DNA of 64,000 nucleotides from Cyanobacteria bacterium FACHB-502 (lineage in GTDB: Bacteria > Cyanobacteriota > Cyanobacteriia > Elainellales > Elainellaceae). Each line of letters starts with the position of its first letter. The first letter of the stretch is position 1. The stretch is taken from assembly GCA_014695325.1 (NCBI GenBank), contig JACJNZ010000034.1, positions 1-64,000 on the forward strand. Direction: 5' to 3'. Shown here in pieces: positions 41,982 through 51,742 of this stretch. A program made the position numbers and the translations under genes. The notes under the pieces are model-generated. The model saw nothing but the letters and a program-made list of their open reading frames with translations, did not search any database and had not been told where the DNA came from.

Positions 41982-44057
41982 GTGGAAACCTTACAGCGAA
42001 CCCCCCTGACGCTCGAACTTTTGCAGGAACGGCTAAAAGCTCCTACTGAAACTGAGGGAACTCGCCTGGTCGATCTGCGGCGATTAGAGATCGACTTGCG
42101 TTCTGAAAATGCTACGTTTCGCGATCAGTTTTACCGCCTGATCCAAACTCAGCTCCAGCGATCAACCCTTCCTCTGGGGCTAGATTTGAGCTATTCCCTG
42201 GTGCGGGGCGAACTGAAGATGAGTGATCTGGGAATTCGCACGCCCTTGTATGGGCAAACCCTACCGCCCTTTTTCACCGAACGGGAGCAGGCACAGCTGA
42301 ATCGCGATCGTCGCCGTCTGTCTCAGGTCAACCAGCTTTCCCAATCATTGCTGCTTCAAACTCAGTTACCGCCTTTGCAGATTACGGTGCTGCGCGGTTC
42401 GCTCAATCTGGTGCAGACGCAGTTCGAGGGCTTTGTGAATTTTACAAACACTTTCTTTTTGGGGCGGGTCAACGCTCAGGGAGCCAGGTTTGAGCAAGAG
42501 ACTGATTGGTCTGAGGCACGATTTAGCCAGCCTCTCACCTTGAGCAATGCCCTGTTTCTGCGTGAAGCTCGCTTTCGCAGCATTCTCTGGTTCGATCGCC
42601 TGCGGGCAAATCAGGTGCAGTTTGGCGCGAGCGTCACCTTTCAAAACAGCGAATTTCGAGCGACCGGAAGCTTTCACCAATCCGTTTTTCAGCAGACGGC
42701 AAACTTTACCCGAACCCTGTGGCAGCAAAACGCCGACTTTGCCCAGACGCGCTGGCAGAGTGCTGCTTTTTTCGATCGCAGCAAATTTGCTCAAGCCCTT
42801 TTTCTGACCGAATCCACGTTCGAAAAACTGCTCAGCTTCCGGCAGGCGCAGTTTGATCGATCGGTCAATTTGCGCGGAGTCAGTGTCCTCGATCAGGCAG
42901 ATTTTGGCGATGCAAACTTTGCGTCAGGTGTACATCTGAATGTGCCTGACCTTCAATTTGATCCTCGCCATGCTTCGATCCTGGGAAATCCAGGACAGAT
43001 CGGAGCGGTGCTGTCCGTCCCTACGCTGCAAGGCAACGAGACGCTGCTGCGAAACCTTGTGCAAAACTTTCGTCAGATGCAGCAAATTAGCGATGCGAAT
43101 CAGATCGAATACACGGCGCAAAAACTTCGATCGCGCCAGATCTGGCAGCGCATTGTGGGCACGGATTTGAATACAGCAAGCACAGAGCAGCTTCAGCGGG
43201 CGGGCTTTTCAGCAAAACAGGCAGAAGCAATTCTGCAGGTCCGCAGCCAAACGCCGTTTCGCACAATTAACGATGTGCTGCGCCTCGAAGCGGTCGATCT
43301 GGCAACCTATGTTAAAGTGCGTGATCGCATTAGCGTCGGACGTTTTTCTTCTGCAACAGGCTGGCTGGGCGATGGCTTAAAGTGGCTGGGTCTGAGTTTG
43401 TTGCTACTGCTAACTCGCTATGGCACGAGCTTCTGGCTAATCTTCGGCGTGGGCATTGTCGGAGTTGCCTATTTTGGGCTGGTATTTTGGCTGATTGATC
43501 GCGTTCGTCGTCGCTACCCCAAACCGATTCTGCCTGACCGGATCGAGGTAGGGTGGATTTTGAGCGGGTTTAGTGTGATTACGATCGGCGGACTGGTTGC
43601 CATGTTTCGCAGTGCCGAACAGCCAATGCTGACGCTATTTTGTCTGGGATTGGTGACTTTGCCCATCCCGCTCGCCCTGGTCGCGCTCATCTATTGGCAA
43701 GGACGCTACCACGACCTGATGGATGTCAGCTATTTCGTTGAAGATGCGACCCTGCGCCAGTTGCGCTTTCTCATCGGCAGACTGCCCGTGATCCCCGCCT
43801 ACCCGCTTTTTCGCGAACGCTATATGCCTATCCTGTGGAAACGTCGCTGGGGTTGGCTCAACTACTTCGATTTCAGCTTAAATAATTTGCTGCGATTTGG
43901 ATTCAACGACATCCGCCTACGCGATGAACACGTACCCGGACTGATTACGACCCTTGCCTGGTATCAGTGGAGCCTCGGACTGCTTTATCTTGCGCTGCTG
44001 CTCTGGACGCTTTCGCGGACGATTCCCGGATTGAATCTGCTGATTTACTTTAAATAA
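41982..44057 (+). CDS. Pentapeptide-repeat / helix-hairpin-helix membrane protein
   Basis: 691 aa counted from GTG 41982, but the frame stays open to 41811 and that stretch encodes a convincing signal peptide or anchor (IQQFCVFGLAIVCFLGG, then AAAVPLPATS). No ATG, GTG or TTG lies there; CTG 41820 is 6 bases after GAGGA and is a likely true start. The body has a helical region, pentapeptide-like repeats (about 140-310, F-rich: ARFEQETDWSEARFSQPLTL), a ComEA-like helix-hairpin-helix (about 390-445, LNTASTEQLQRAGFSAKQAE) and four to six membrane helices from about 460. The function is unknown; this order of domains is one I have not met as a named family. Confidence 0.8.
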   Translation: METLQRTPLTLELLQERLKAPTETEGTRLVDLRRLEIDLRSENATFRDQFYRLIQTQLQRSTLPLGLDLSYSLVRGELKMSDLGIRTPLYGQTLPPFFTEREQAQLNRDRRRLSQVNQLSQSLLLQTQLPPLQITVLRGSLNLVQTQFEGFVNFTNTFFLGRVNAQGARFEQETDWSEARFSQPLTLSNALFLREARFRSILWFDRLRANQVQFGASVTFQNSEFRATGSFHQSVFQQTANFTRTLWQQNADFAQTRWQSAAFFDRSKFAQALFLTESTFEKLLSFRQAQFDRSVNLRGVSVLDQADFGDANFASGVHLNVPDLQFDPRHASILGNPGQIGAVLSVPTLQGNETLLRNLVQNFRQMQQISDANQIEYTAQKLRSRQIWQRIVGTDLNTASTEQLQRAGFSAKQAEAILQVRSQTPFRTINDVLRLEAVDLATYVKVRDRISVGRFSSATGWLGDGLKWLGLSLLLLLTRYGTSFWLIFGVGIVGVAYFGLVFWLIDRVRRRYPKPILPDRIEVGWILSGFSVITIGGLVAMFRSAEQPMLTLFCLGLVTLPIPLALVALIYWQGRYHDLMDVSYFVEDATLRQLRFLIGRLPVIPAYPLFRERYMPILWKRRWGWLNYFDFSLNNLLRFGFNDIRLRDEHVPGLITTLAWYQWSLGLLYLALLLWTLSRTIPGLNLLIYFK

Positions 44058-44193
44058 ACAAGTAGGAAATAGGCAAGTAGGCGATCGCCTTTCACCGATA
44101 GTCGATCGGCAGCTTTTCAACAGGGGGAGTGAACTGCGATAAAATCACAGAGAGTCTTAACAATTGTTCACCTTCACTCCCATTGCTAATTCG

Positions 44194-44466
44194 ATGGCAC
44201 TTCCTCCAGCCGATACGCCACTCTACAACCATCCTCTACCCGATATCGAATCCTGGCTTCAGTCAAAGGGCTGTGAGCAGGACGAAAACGATATTCACCG
44301 CTGGCATATTCAGCAGCCCGCCTGGACAGCAGAAATTTCAATGGAGGTCGATTCGCTGCTGGTTCGCTACCTGGAAGCTGCTCAAGACGGAGGGGATATT
44401 CAGCGATCGTTCAAATATTCCCTGAGCCGTCAGGATCTCGATGAAGCCATCTTCTCCGGTCCCTAA
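44194..44466 (+). CDS. DUF3143 protein
   Basis: 90-aa cytosolic protein found across cyanobacteria, from ATG 44194. It carries the whole DUF3143 signature: LPPADTPLYNHPLPDIESWL, CEQDENDIHRWHI, VRYLEAA and QRSFKYSLSRQDLDEAIFSG. Its biochemical role is unknown. It ends 16 bases before the converging uppS gene. A longer reading from 44164 has no support. Confidence 0.88.
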   Translation: MALPPADTPLYNHPLPDIESWLQSKGCEQDENDIHRWHIQQPAWTAEISMEVDSLLVRYLEAAQDGGDIQRSFKYSLSRQDLDEAIFSGP

Positions 44467-44481
44467 ACGGCTATAAGGAAA

Positions 44482-45246
44482 TTAAACCTTGCCAAACCGC
44501 CGATCGCGCTGTTGATACGCCGAAAGTGCCTGGTGAAACTCTGCCCGGTTAAAGTCGGGCCACAGGGTGTCGGTGACGTACAGTTCTGCGTAAGCAACCT
44601 GCCACAGTAAGAAGTTACTGATTCGCATCTCGCCACTGGTTCGGATCAGCAGATCGGGATCGCTGTTGCCTGCGGTGTAGAGGTGTCGCTCAAACAGGGC
44701 TTCGTCGATTTCACTAGGGTCAATTAAGCCCTGCTGGACTTTGGTCGCGATCGATCGGCAAGCCTGAAGAATCTCCTGCCGTCCGCCGTAGTTGGTTGCA
44801 ACAGTAAACTGAATTCCCGGATTATTGCGGGTTGTTTCGACTGCTTTCGTAATCTCGTCTTGAAGCGAGGAGGGCAGGGCTTGCAGATTGCCGACAAACT
44901 GGATGCGGACGTTCTCCGACATCATTTCCCGCAGCTCTTGCCGCAGAACTCGCTCAAATAGGGTCATCAAAAAATCGACTTCTTCCAGGGGGCGACCCCA
45001 GTTTTCCGTGGAAAAGGCGTAGGCGGTGAGTGCCTCAACGCCCCAATCCCGACAGCAGCGCAGCAAATCCTTCAGCGTATCGACTCCGCGCCGATGCCCC
45101 ATGATTCGAGGCAGACCGCGCTGTTTTGCCCAGCGACCGTTACCGTCCATAATCACCGCAACGTGCTTGGGTAACCGTGCCCGATCAAGGTCAGGCGGTA
45201 AAACTTGCAGGTAGGTCTGTTGTGCCGTGATCGATTGTGCCGTCAT
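44482..45246 (-). CDS. uppS: Isoprenyl transferase (undecaprenyl diphosphate synthase family)
   Basis: 254-aa cis-prenyltransferase that extends farnesyl diphosphate with isopentenyl diphosphate to make the C55 carrier lipid for cell-wall and surface-glycan synthesis. The catalytic Asp lies in [19 protein letters not shown] (about 29-47), the hinge region follows, and the C-terminal [22 protein letters not shown] and [14 protein letters not shown] motifs bind substrate and Mg2+. It overlaps cdaA by 4 bases, so the two genes are translationally coupled. Confidence 0.95.
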   Translation of the reverse strand: MTAQSITAQQTYLQVLPPDLDRARLPKHVAVIMDGNGRWAKQRGLPRIMGHRRGVDTLKDLLRCCRDWGVEALTAYAFSTENWGRPLEEVDFLMTLFERVLRQELREMMSENVRIQFVGNLQALPSSLQDEITKAVETTRNNPGIQFTVATNYGGRQEILQACRSIATKVQQGLIDPSEIDEALFERHLYTAGNSDPDLLIRTSGEMRISNFLLWQVAYAELYVTDTLWPDFNRAEFHQALSAYQQRDRRFGKV

Positions 45247-46166
45247 TTTTTCTCCCGTGAAGCCGATGATGAAAAGCGAAACAGGCGTGAAACCAGCGCG
45301 GCGATTCGAGTACCGAGTTGACGACCAAGGCTCCGCAACTGCGGCGCGACCACTTCGCGATCGACCGTTTGAGAAAATTTCTGCCTGAGCAACTCCCTCA
45401 GTTTACTGCTGGTTAAGGGTCGATTGAGGATACCCCGTTCTGCCAGGGAAATTGACCCCGTTTCTTCAGATACAACGACGCAAACGCAATTTTCGACTCT
45501 TTCCGTAATGCCCATTGCAGCTCGATGACGAGTGCCTAACTGGCGCGAAGCCGTTCGCTCCGAAATAGGCAAGATTACGCCTGCCGCAACGACCCGCGAC
45601 CCACGAATCAAGGTCGCGCCGTCATGGAGCAGCGTCGAGGTCTGAAAAATGGTCTGAATCAGTTCCTTAGAGACTTCGGCATTGAGCCGCACCCCCGGAA
45701 CAGAAAAATCGCGCTCGTCGATCGTCCCATTAGTCTCCAAGATGAGCAGTGCCCCGGTTCGGTTTTGAGACAATTCTTTGACCGCATCAACAATTTCGTC
45801 AATCACGCTGTCCGCCTTAGGAACGGCTTCCTTTGCAGGACGGATAAGCTGAAGGACTTCACCCCGCCCAAGTTGTTCGAGCGATCGGCGAAACTCCCCC
45901 TGCAAAATTAACGCCATTGCCACCGCAGAGCCAATCACCAGCTTTTCTAGCACAAAAGTGAGCAGCCGTAGCCGCAGCGCACTTCCCAGCGCAGAAGCCA
46001 GCATCAGAATGATCAAGCCGCGCACCATCCAGAGCGTTCGCCGTTCGCCGATAATCACCAGGATCATATAGGTCAATACCAGCACCAAGCCAACATCGAT
46101 GACGGGCAGCAGCAAGGACCAAGCCCAGCTAAGGTGTGTCAGCCATTGCCTCAAAAAAGAACCCAT
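45243..46166 (-). CDS. cdaA: Diadenylate cyclase CdaA (DAC domain, membrane-bound)
   Basis: 307-aa enzyme that makes the second messenger c-di-AMP from two ATP. Three N-terminal membrane helices (about 15-85) precede the DAC domain (about 105-240), with the catalytic [18 protein letters not shown] (DGA motif) and [11 protein letters not shown] (RHR motif), both intact. The basic Ser/Arg-rich tail is variable. c-di-AMP controls potassium and osmotic balance and night survival in cyanobacteria. It is coupled to uppS downstream; the cyclase is often placed near cell-wall genes. Confidence 0.94.
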   Translation of the reverse strand: MGSFLRQWLTHLSWAWSLLLPVIDVGLVLVLTYMILVIIGERRTLWMVRGLIILMLASALGSALRLRLLTFVLEKLVIGSAVAMALILQGEFRRSLEQLGRGEVLQLIRPAKEAVPKADSVIDEIVDAVKELSQNRTGALLILETNGTIDERDFSVPGVRLNAEVSKELIQTIFQTSTLLHDGATLIRGSRVVAAGVILPISERTASRQLGTRHRAAMGITERVENCVCVVVSEETGSISLAERGILNRPLTSSKLRELLRQKFSQTVDREVVAPQLRSLGRQLGTRIAALVSRLFRFSSSASREKK

Positions 46167-46284
46167 CGGATTGATTCTGGTTTACCCTTCTCCAAGTGAC
46201 CTTAGGAACCGGAAAGACGAGGGTGAGGCGAAAAAACTTCATGGGTCTTTCATGCCTCAGCCTGATTCTTGTATTTCGCTTAAA

Positions 46285-47682
46285 CTAATCTCTCGAACAG
46301 ACTAATCTCTCTGGCAAGGAATCCTGTCGGATTAAATCCTGATAAGTTTCCCGTTGCAGAATCACGCTGGCTTCACCCTGGTTAACCAGGACTGCCGCCG
46401 GACGAGGCAACCGATTGTAGTTGGATGCCATGCTGTAGTTGTATGCCCCAGTCGCCATCACAACCAGCACATCCCCTGCCTTAGTTTCGGGCAAGCTTGC
46501 CTGCTTGATCACAATATCCCCAGATTCACAGTGTTTGCCTGCAACCCTAACCGTCTCTGTCATCAGTGCAGACATCCGGTTTGCGACTGCTGCCCGGTAA
46601 ATCGACTGATACGTGATCGGACGTGGATTATCCGACATCCCGCCATCCACACTAACGTATGTTCGGATACCTGGGATCACTTTTTGACTACCGATCGTAT
46701 AAGCCGTGACGCAGGCAGAGCCAATCAGCGATCGCCCCGGTTCAGCAATTAGCTTGGGCAAGGGCACCCCTTGAGCTTCACAAGCTTTCACCACGCCTTC
46801 ACACACCACTTTTACCCATTCATCAATGCTGGGCGGATCGTCGGATTCTGTGTAGCGAATGCCCAAACCGCCGCCGATGTCGAGTTCCTGAACTGGTAAG
46901 CCGTACTGTGCCGCCTTGCTCATCCACTGTACCATCACGCTACCCAGATCGCCGTGGGGCTGGATTTCAAAAATCTGAGAGCCAATATGGGCGTGTAAGC
47001 CGACACAGTTCAGCTCCGGCTGCTGGCTAATGTACTGAAAGACAGATTCAAGCTGATCGGGGTCAAAGCCAAATTTGCTGTCGATGTGCCCGGTGCGGAT
47101 GTATTCGTGCGTATGGCACTCAATACCAGGCGTAATCCTCAGCATGATTCGAACTGAGGAGCTCGGCTTGAGGGCAACCAGGGTTTTGAGTTCGTGCCAG
47201 TTGTCAGCAACGATCGTACAGCCTGACTCGATCGCATACTGAAGCTCTTCGATCGACTTATTATTGCCGTGGAAATAGGTTACCTCAGGTTTCAATCCGG
47301 CTTTGAGTGCTGTGTACAGTTCGCCGCCGGATACCACGTCAATCCCTAAGCCTTCGCTAGCGACGATCGCGTTCACTGCCAGACAGTTCCAGGCTTTCGA
47401 GGCGTAGATCACCAGCGACTCTGCCGGATAGTATTTTTGGAAGGCTTGTCGATATTGCTGGCAAGCGGTGCGGAGCGTTTCTTCGTCCAGAATATAAAGC
47501 GGTGAGCCAAAGCGTTTCACTAGATTGACAACATCACAGCCACCAATCTCTAGATGGTCTTGCTCATTCACGCGTGCCGTCAACGGCAGCAAAAATTGGT
47601 TGGGTGAGGCGTTATTAGAAATCTCAGTCATCACATATTGACGACCGGATTGAACAACCTCGACAGTCGGAGTTGAAACCAT
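46285..47682 (-). CDS. lysA: Diaminopimelate decarboxylase
   Basis: 465-aa PLP enzyme that makes L-lysine from meso-diaminopimelate. The fold-type III barrel has the PLP lysine in VIYASKAWNCLAV (about 72-84), SGGELYTAL, the glycine-rich phosphate loop ELDIGGGLGIRYTE and EPGRSLIGSA. The C-terminal domain has CESGDIV and ATGAYNYSMASNYN. ATG 47682 is chosen; the reading can be extended 40 residues to 47802, but that stretch is not conserved-looking and overlaps the promoter region shared with the divergent rimI gene. Confidence 0.94.
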   Translation of the reverse strand: MVSTPTVEVVQSGRQYVMTEISNNASPNQFLLPLTARVNEQDHLEIGGCDVVNLVKRFGSPLYILDEETLRTACQQYRQAFQKYYPAESLVIYASKAWNCLAVNAIVASEGLGIDVVSGGELYTALKAGLKPEVTYFHGNNKSIEELQYAIESGCTIVADNWHELKTLVALKPSSSVRIMLRITPGIECHTHEYIRTGHIDSKFGFDPDQLESVFQYISQQPELNCVGLHAHIGSQIFEIQPHGDLGSVMVQWMSKAAQYGLPVQELDIGGGLGIRYTESDDPPSIDEWVKVVCEGVVKACEAQGVPLPKLIAEPGRSLIGSACVTAYTIGSQKVIPGIRTYVSVDGGMSDNPRPITYQSIYRAAVANRMSALMTETVRVAGKHCESGDIVIKQASLPETKAGDVLVVMATGAYNYSMASNYNRLPRPAAVLVNQGEASVILQRETYQDLIRQDSLPERLVCSRD

Positions 47683-47861
47683 TCCTATATCTCTATCCTT
47701 AAACTCGCTGAAACTTGCCTGAAAGTCCTGGCTGAACTTGCTTACCAAGGTAAGGGGTGCAGTCTTTAGATCGCTGAATGTCGATTCGCGTTCCTGCCTC
47801 ACCTAATACTCAGTGTACAATTGGGGGCTGTGCATCCTGAAACTGATTTTCAAAGACCTTT

Positions 47862-48599
47862 GTGAATTTCCTCAAGTTAGAGCTGCTGACTGAAGATCTG
47901 TTACCCGATGTGGTTGAACTCGATCGCCGCTGTCTAGGTGGTTTGTGGTCGATCGAAGGCTACCGTCGCGAAATTGAAAGTCCAAACAGCGATTTGCTGG
48001 TTCTGAAGCAAGAGGCGATCGAAGGGGAGAGTTTTGATGCTGAATCAGAGCATTGCCCCGCCCCCCAACCCCTTCCGAGCGGAGGACTTTTGAGCCATCA
48101 AAATCTTTCCCCATCTCAAAGCTCCCCCTGCATGGGGAATTTAGGGGGTGATGCAGGACTTCCAACTTCAACTCAGCAGTCCTCAACTTCCCTGATTGGC
48201 TTGGGCTGCCTGTGGGCGATCGCTGAAGAAGCACATATCACCGTTCTGGCGATCGATCCCGCTTATCGGCAACTGGGACTCGGCCAGGCAATTCTCTACG
48301 CGCTCCTTGTTTCGGCAAATAAACGTGGCTTGGAGTGGGCAACGCTGGAAGTGCGGGCAGGAAATGCGGCAGCAATCCGGCTGTACGAGAAATTTGGCTT
48401 CCGAGAAGTGGGGCGGCGCAAAAGGTATTACTCCGATGGTGAAGACGCGCTGATTTTGTGGCGAAGCGGGCTGCAAAAACCGGAGTTTCGGCTGTGGGTT
48501 CAGGAGGGCGATCGGGAGGTGCGCGATCGATTACGAGAGTCTAACTACGAAATTTCGCTAGAACCTGCCCTGCAAACCTCTTTTACTGAAATTTCCTAA
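47862..48599 (+). CDS. rimI: Ribosomal-protein-alanine N-acetyltransferase (RimI) with in-frame repeat insertion
   Basis: 245-aa GNAT enzyme starting with GTG. The usual N-terminus (LLTEDLLPDVVELDRRCLGG, SIEGYRREIES) and core (AHITVLAIDPAYRQLGLGQA with the acetyl-CoA loop, then LEVRAGNAAAIRLYEKFGFREVGRRKRYY) are intact, so it should acetylate protein N-termini, typically ribosomal protein S18. Between them, about 55 residues (roughly 56-108, nt 48027-48186) are Pro/Ser/Gly-rich and unlike the family. This DNA holds a copy of a dispersed repeat also seen at 55130-55172. The insertion keeps the frame and falls in a surface loop. The protein also has a longer C-terminal tail than usual. Confidence 0.87.
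   Translation: MNFLKLELLTEDLLPDVVELDRRCLGGLWSIEGYRREIESPNSDLLVLKQEAIEGESFDAESEHCPAPQPLPSGGLLSHQNLSPSQSSPCMGNLGGDAGLPTSTQQSSTSLIGLGCLWAIAEEAHITVLAIDPAYRQLGLGQAILYALLVSANKRGLEWATLEVRAGNAAAIRLYEKFGFREVGRRKRYYSDGEDALILWRSGLQKPEFRLWVQEGDREVRDRLRESNYEISLEPALQTSFTEIS
48116..48158 (+). repeat. Dispersed GGGGAATTTAGGGGG-type repeat inside rimI
   Basis: TCAAAG...TGCATGGGGAATTTAGGGGG...GATGCAGGA aligns with TCAAAG...CATTTATGGGGGATTTAGGGGG...AGTGCAGGA at 55130-55172, with about three quarters of positions shared. This explains most of the foreign-looking insertion in RimI. Confidence 0.6.
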
Positions 48600-48823
48600 A
48601 TTTTCCGCTTGACTTTTGATGCTGTTTTTAATAAAAATCCCCCTTTGGAGGTAGCTTCTTAGTTTTCTCTCTTCATCGGCTAACCCATCAGGATTTCAGG
48701 GGATCAGCAGCCCGCTTGATTCGGAGATCCCTACCTTGGACGAGCTGTTCATCAGTGACAGCTTGAGAATTTTCCTATGCTAAAATCAGCGTACCGGCAC
48801 GCACCAGGTGATAAAGGAACGCC

Positions 48824-51295
48824 ATGTTTGAACGCTTCACAGAAAAAGCCATTAAGGTGATTATGCTTGCCCAGGAAGAAGCCCGTCGCCTGGGACATAA
48901 CTTCGTGGGTACAGAGCAGATCCTCCTGGGTCTGATTGGAGAAGGGACCGGCGTCGCCGCCAAAGTGCTGAAATCTATGGGTGTCAATCTTAAAGATGCC
49001 CGGATTGAAGTTGAAAAAATCATTGGTCGAGGTTCCGGCTTCGTCGCAGTTGAGATTCCCTTCACGCCTCGCGCTAAGCGGGTTCTAGAGCTATCGCTTG
49101 AGGAAGCTCGACAGCTTGGACACAACTACATTGGTACAGAGCATCTGCTGCTGGGACTCATCCGCGAAGGCGAAGGGGTTGCTGCACGAGTGCTGGAAAA
49201 CCTTGGCGTTGACTTGTCCAAGGTTCGGACGCAAGTCATTCGAATGCTGGGCGAAACCGCCGAAGTGTCTGCCGGAGGAAGTCAAGGACGCACCAAGACT
49301 CCCACCCTGGACGAGTTTGGTTCCAACCTGACCCAAATGGCAGCCGAAGGCAAGCTCGATCCCGTAGTCGGTCGCCAGAAAGAAATCGAGCGCGTAATTC
49401 AGATCCTCGGTCGTCGTACCAAAAACAACCCGGTGTTGATTGGAGAACCCGGTGTAGGTAAAACGGCGATTGCAGAAGGTCTGGCACAGCGCATTTCCAA
49501 CAACGATATCCCCGATATCCTCGAAGAGAAGCGTGTCGTCACGCTAGACATCGGTTTGCTGGTAGCAGGAACCAAGTATCGGGGTGAATTTGAGGAACGT
49601 CTTAAGAAAATTATGGATGAGATCCGCCAAGCGGGTAACGTCATCCTGGTGATCGACGAGGTTCATACCCTGATTGGAGCAGGTGCAGCCGAAGGGGCGA
49701 TCGATGCTGCCAACATTCTGAAGCCTGCTTTGGCACGGGGCGAACTCCAGTGTATTGGTGCGACGACACTGGACGAATACCGCAAGCACATCGAGCGGGA
49801 CGCTGCCCTGGAACGCCGTTTCCAGCCTGTCATGGTGGGTGAACCGACGGTTGATGAAACGATTGAAATTCTTCACGGTCTGCGCGATCGCTACGAGCAG
49901 CACCACAAGCTGAAAATTTCTGACCTGGCCTTAGAAGCTGCCGCGAAGCTGTCTGACCGCTACATCTCCGATCGCTATCTGCCGGACAAGGCGATCGACC
50001 TGATTGATGAGGCAGGCTCTCGCGTTCGTTTGATCAACTCCCAGCTGCCCCCGGCCGCGAAGGAACTCGACAAAGAACTGCGCCAAGTTCTGAAAGAAAA
50101 AGACGATGCGGTGCGTTCTCAGGACTTTGACCGGGCAGGCGAACTGCGCGATCGGGAAATGGAAATTAAGGCGCAAATTCGCTCGATCGCTCAGAACCGC
50201 AAGACTGATTCCACTGAAGGTGATGATTCACCGGTTGTGGATGAAGAGGATATCGCTCACATTGTTGCTTCCTGGACAGGTGTTCCGGTGAATAAGCTGA
50301 CGGAATCTGAATCCGAGAAGCTGCTGCACATGGAAGACACCCTGCATACGCGCATGGTTGGTCAGGAAGAGGCAGTCAAGGCAATTTCTCGCGCTATCCG
50401 TCGTGCCCGTGTGGGTCTGAAGAATCCCAACCGTCCGATCGCAAGCTTTATCTTCTCGGGTCCAACTGGGGTAGGTAAAACTGAATTGGCGAAGACGCTG
50501 GCTTCCTACTTCTTCGGCTCTGAAGAAGCGATGATTCGTCTGGATATGTCGGAGTACATGGAGCGGCACACCGTTTCTAAGCTGATTGGTTCGCCTCCAG
50601 GCTACGTGGGCTATAACGAAGGCGGTCAATTGACTGAGGCTGTGCGTCGTCGTCCCTACACCGTCGTTCTGTTTGACGAGATCGAGAAAGCGCATCCGGA
50701 TGTGTTCAACATGCTGCTGCAAATCCTGGAAGACGGTCGCCTGACCGATGCGAAAGGACGCACAGTGGACTTCAAGAACACGCTGCTGATCATGACCTCG
50801 AACATTGGTTCTAAGGTGATTGAGAAGGGCGGCGGTGGTCTGGGCTTCGACTTTACTTCGGAAAGCCAGGACGAAGCGAATTACAACCGCATTCGATCGC
50901 TGGTGAACGAAGAACTGAAGCAGTACTTCCGTCCTGAGTTCTTGAACCGTCTGGATGAAATTATCGTCTTCCGTCAGCTCAAGAAAGAGGAAATCAAGCA
51001 GATTGCCAATATTCTGCTGAAGGAAGTTACGGGTCGCCTCACCGAGCAGGGCATTACCCTCGAAGTGACCGAACGCTTCATGGAGCGTCTGATCGAAGAG
51101 GGCTACAACCCCAGCTATGGGGCACGTCCGCTACGTCGGGCAATCATGCGCTTGCTGGAAGACTCGCTCGCAGAAGAAATTCTATCCGGTCGGGTCAAGG
51201 GCGGCGACACCGCAGTGGTGGACATCAACGAAGACGGACAGGTGCAGGTTCGTCAGGGCGAGAAGCGCGAACTGTTGCCTCAAGCCGTTGAATAG
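48824..51295 (+). CDS. clpC: ATP-dependent Clp protease ATPase subunit ClpC
   Basis: 823-aa Hsp100 unfoldase that feeds substrates to the ClpP/ClpR protease in the cytoplasm. It has the Clp N-terminal double repeat (1-145, [20 protein letters not shown]), first AAA+ module (Walker [10 protein letters not shown] about 207-214; [20 protein letters not shown]), the UVR-containing middle domain ([20 protein letters not shown], about 428) and second AAA+ module (GPTGVGKTE about 546; [14 protein letters not shown]). The C-terminus has [13 protein letters not shown]. Length and order are those of cyanobacterial ClpC, which is essential in many species. Terminated by a clear hairpin. Confidence 0.97.
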   Translation: MFERFTEKAIKVIMLAQEEARRLGHNFVGTEQILLGLIGEGTGVAAKVLKSMGVNLKDARIEVEKIIGRGSGFVAVEIPFTPRAKRVLELSLEEARQLGHNYIGTEHLLLGLIREGEGVAARVLENLGVDLSKVRTQVIRMLGETAEVSAGGSQGRTKTPTLDEFGSNLTQMAAEGKLDPVVGRQKEIERVIQILGRRTKNNPVLIGEPGVGKTAIAEGLAQRISNNDIPDILEEKRVVTLDIGLLVAGTKYRGEFEERLKKIMDEIRQAGNVILVIDEVHTLIGAGAAEGAIDAANILKPALARGELQCIGATTLDEYRKHIERDAALERRFQPVMVGEPTVDETIEILHGLRDRYEQHHKLKISDLALEAAAKLSDRYISDRYLPDKAIDLIDEAGSRVRLINSQLPPAAKELDKELRQVLKEKDDAVRSQDFDRAGELRDREMEIKAQIRSIAQNRKTDSTEGDDSPVVDEEDIAHIVASWTGVPVNKLTESESEKLLHMEDTLHTRMVGQEEAVKAISRAIRRARVGLKNPNRPIASFIFSGPTGVGKTELAKTLASYFFGSEEAMIRLDMSEYMERHTVSKLIGSPPGYVGYNEGGQLTEAVRRRPYTVVLFDEIEKAHPDVFNMLLQILEDGRLTDAKGRTVDFKNTLLIMTSNIGSKVIEKGGGGLGFDFTSESQDEANYNRIRSLVNEELKQYFRPEFLNRLDEIIVFRQLKKEEIKQIANILLKEVTGRLTEQGITLEVTERFMERLIEEGYNPSYGARPLRRAIMRLLEDSLAEEILSGRVKGGDTAVVDINEDGQVQVRQGEKRELLPQAVE

Positions 51296-51334
51296 TCGTT
51301 GAGTCTTGAAGGCTAACAAAAGCTAAATTGAAGG

Positions 51335-51372
51335 ACGGTAGTTCGGTCAGGCGATCGGGCTACCGTTTTTTT
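51335..51372 (+). terminator. Rho-independent terminator after clpC
   Basis: Perfect 7-bp stem ACGGTAG / CTACCGT followed by TTTTTTT. Confidence 0.85.
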
Positions 51373-51381
51373 ATTTCTGGA

Positions 51382-51582
51382 CTAGATATGAAGATCCTGC
51401 TGCTCAGTTGCTAGGGCATCAAACACCACTTCAAATTTGCATCCCGGATCAAGACGACGCAAAATTTTGGCGTAGCCGTCCGCATCGGAGTAGTGATAAA
51501 ACCAGCCCACGTCAACTCGCCGCATCTGGGGCAAAAGGCGCACGACAGCCCACCGCTTCCGTAAGCGATCGCTATAAGTCAT
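51382..51582 (-). CDS. Hypothetical 66-aa protein, divergent from an XRE regulator
   Basis: Small basic protein (MTYSDRLRKRWAVVRLLPQM, then VGWFYHYSDADGYAKILRRL and a Cys-containing tail). AGGAGA lies about 10 bases before ATG 51582, so expression is likely. No family is recognised. It is transcribed away from the XRE-type regulator gene, with a perfect 18-bp palindrome in the shared 160-base promoter region, so the regulator probably controls both. The arrangement is compatible with a small regulated pair, possibly toxin-antitoxin-like, but the sequence does not prove that. Confidence 0.6.
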   Translation of the reverse strand: MTYSDRLRKRWAVVRLLPQMRRVDVGWFYHYSDADGYAKILRRLDPGCKFEVVFDALATEQQDLHI

Positions 51583-51682
51583 AATAGGTTGTCTCCTAAA
51601 TTAACAATGGAGCTTGAGCCAGTGCAGAACTTCTCAGGGGACGCACTGGTTTTTAGCTATGAGCACTGTACCACACAACGTC

Positions 51683-51700
51683 ACCTTGTATATACAAGGT
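51683..51700. promoter_or_regulatory. Perfect 18-bp palindrome, probable operator
   Basis: ACCTTGTATATACAAGGT is identical to its reverse complement. It lies between divergent start codons at 51582 and 51743, next to a gene for a helix-turn-helix protein, which normally binds such a dyad as a dimer. Binding is inferred. Confidence 0.65.
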
Positions 51701-51742
51701 TAGACCTTTAGAAGCGATCGTGCCTGTTTGAGATTTAGAGCG

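Noticed and set aside
44129-44425. 98-aa ORF overlapping the DUF3143 gene
   Set aside because: It is an alternative frame; the DUF3143 frame has the conserved motifs.
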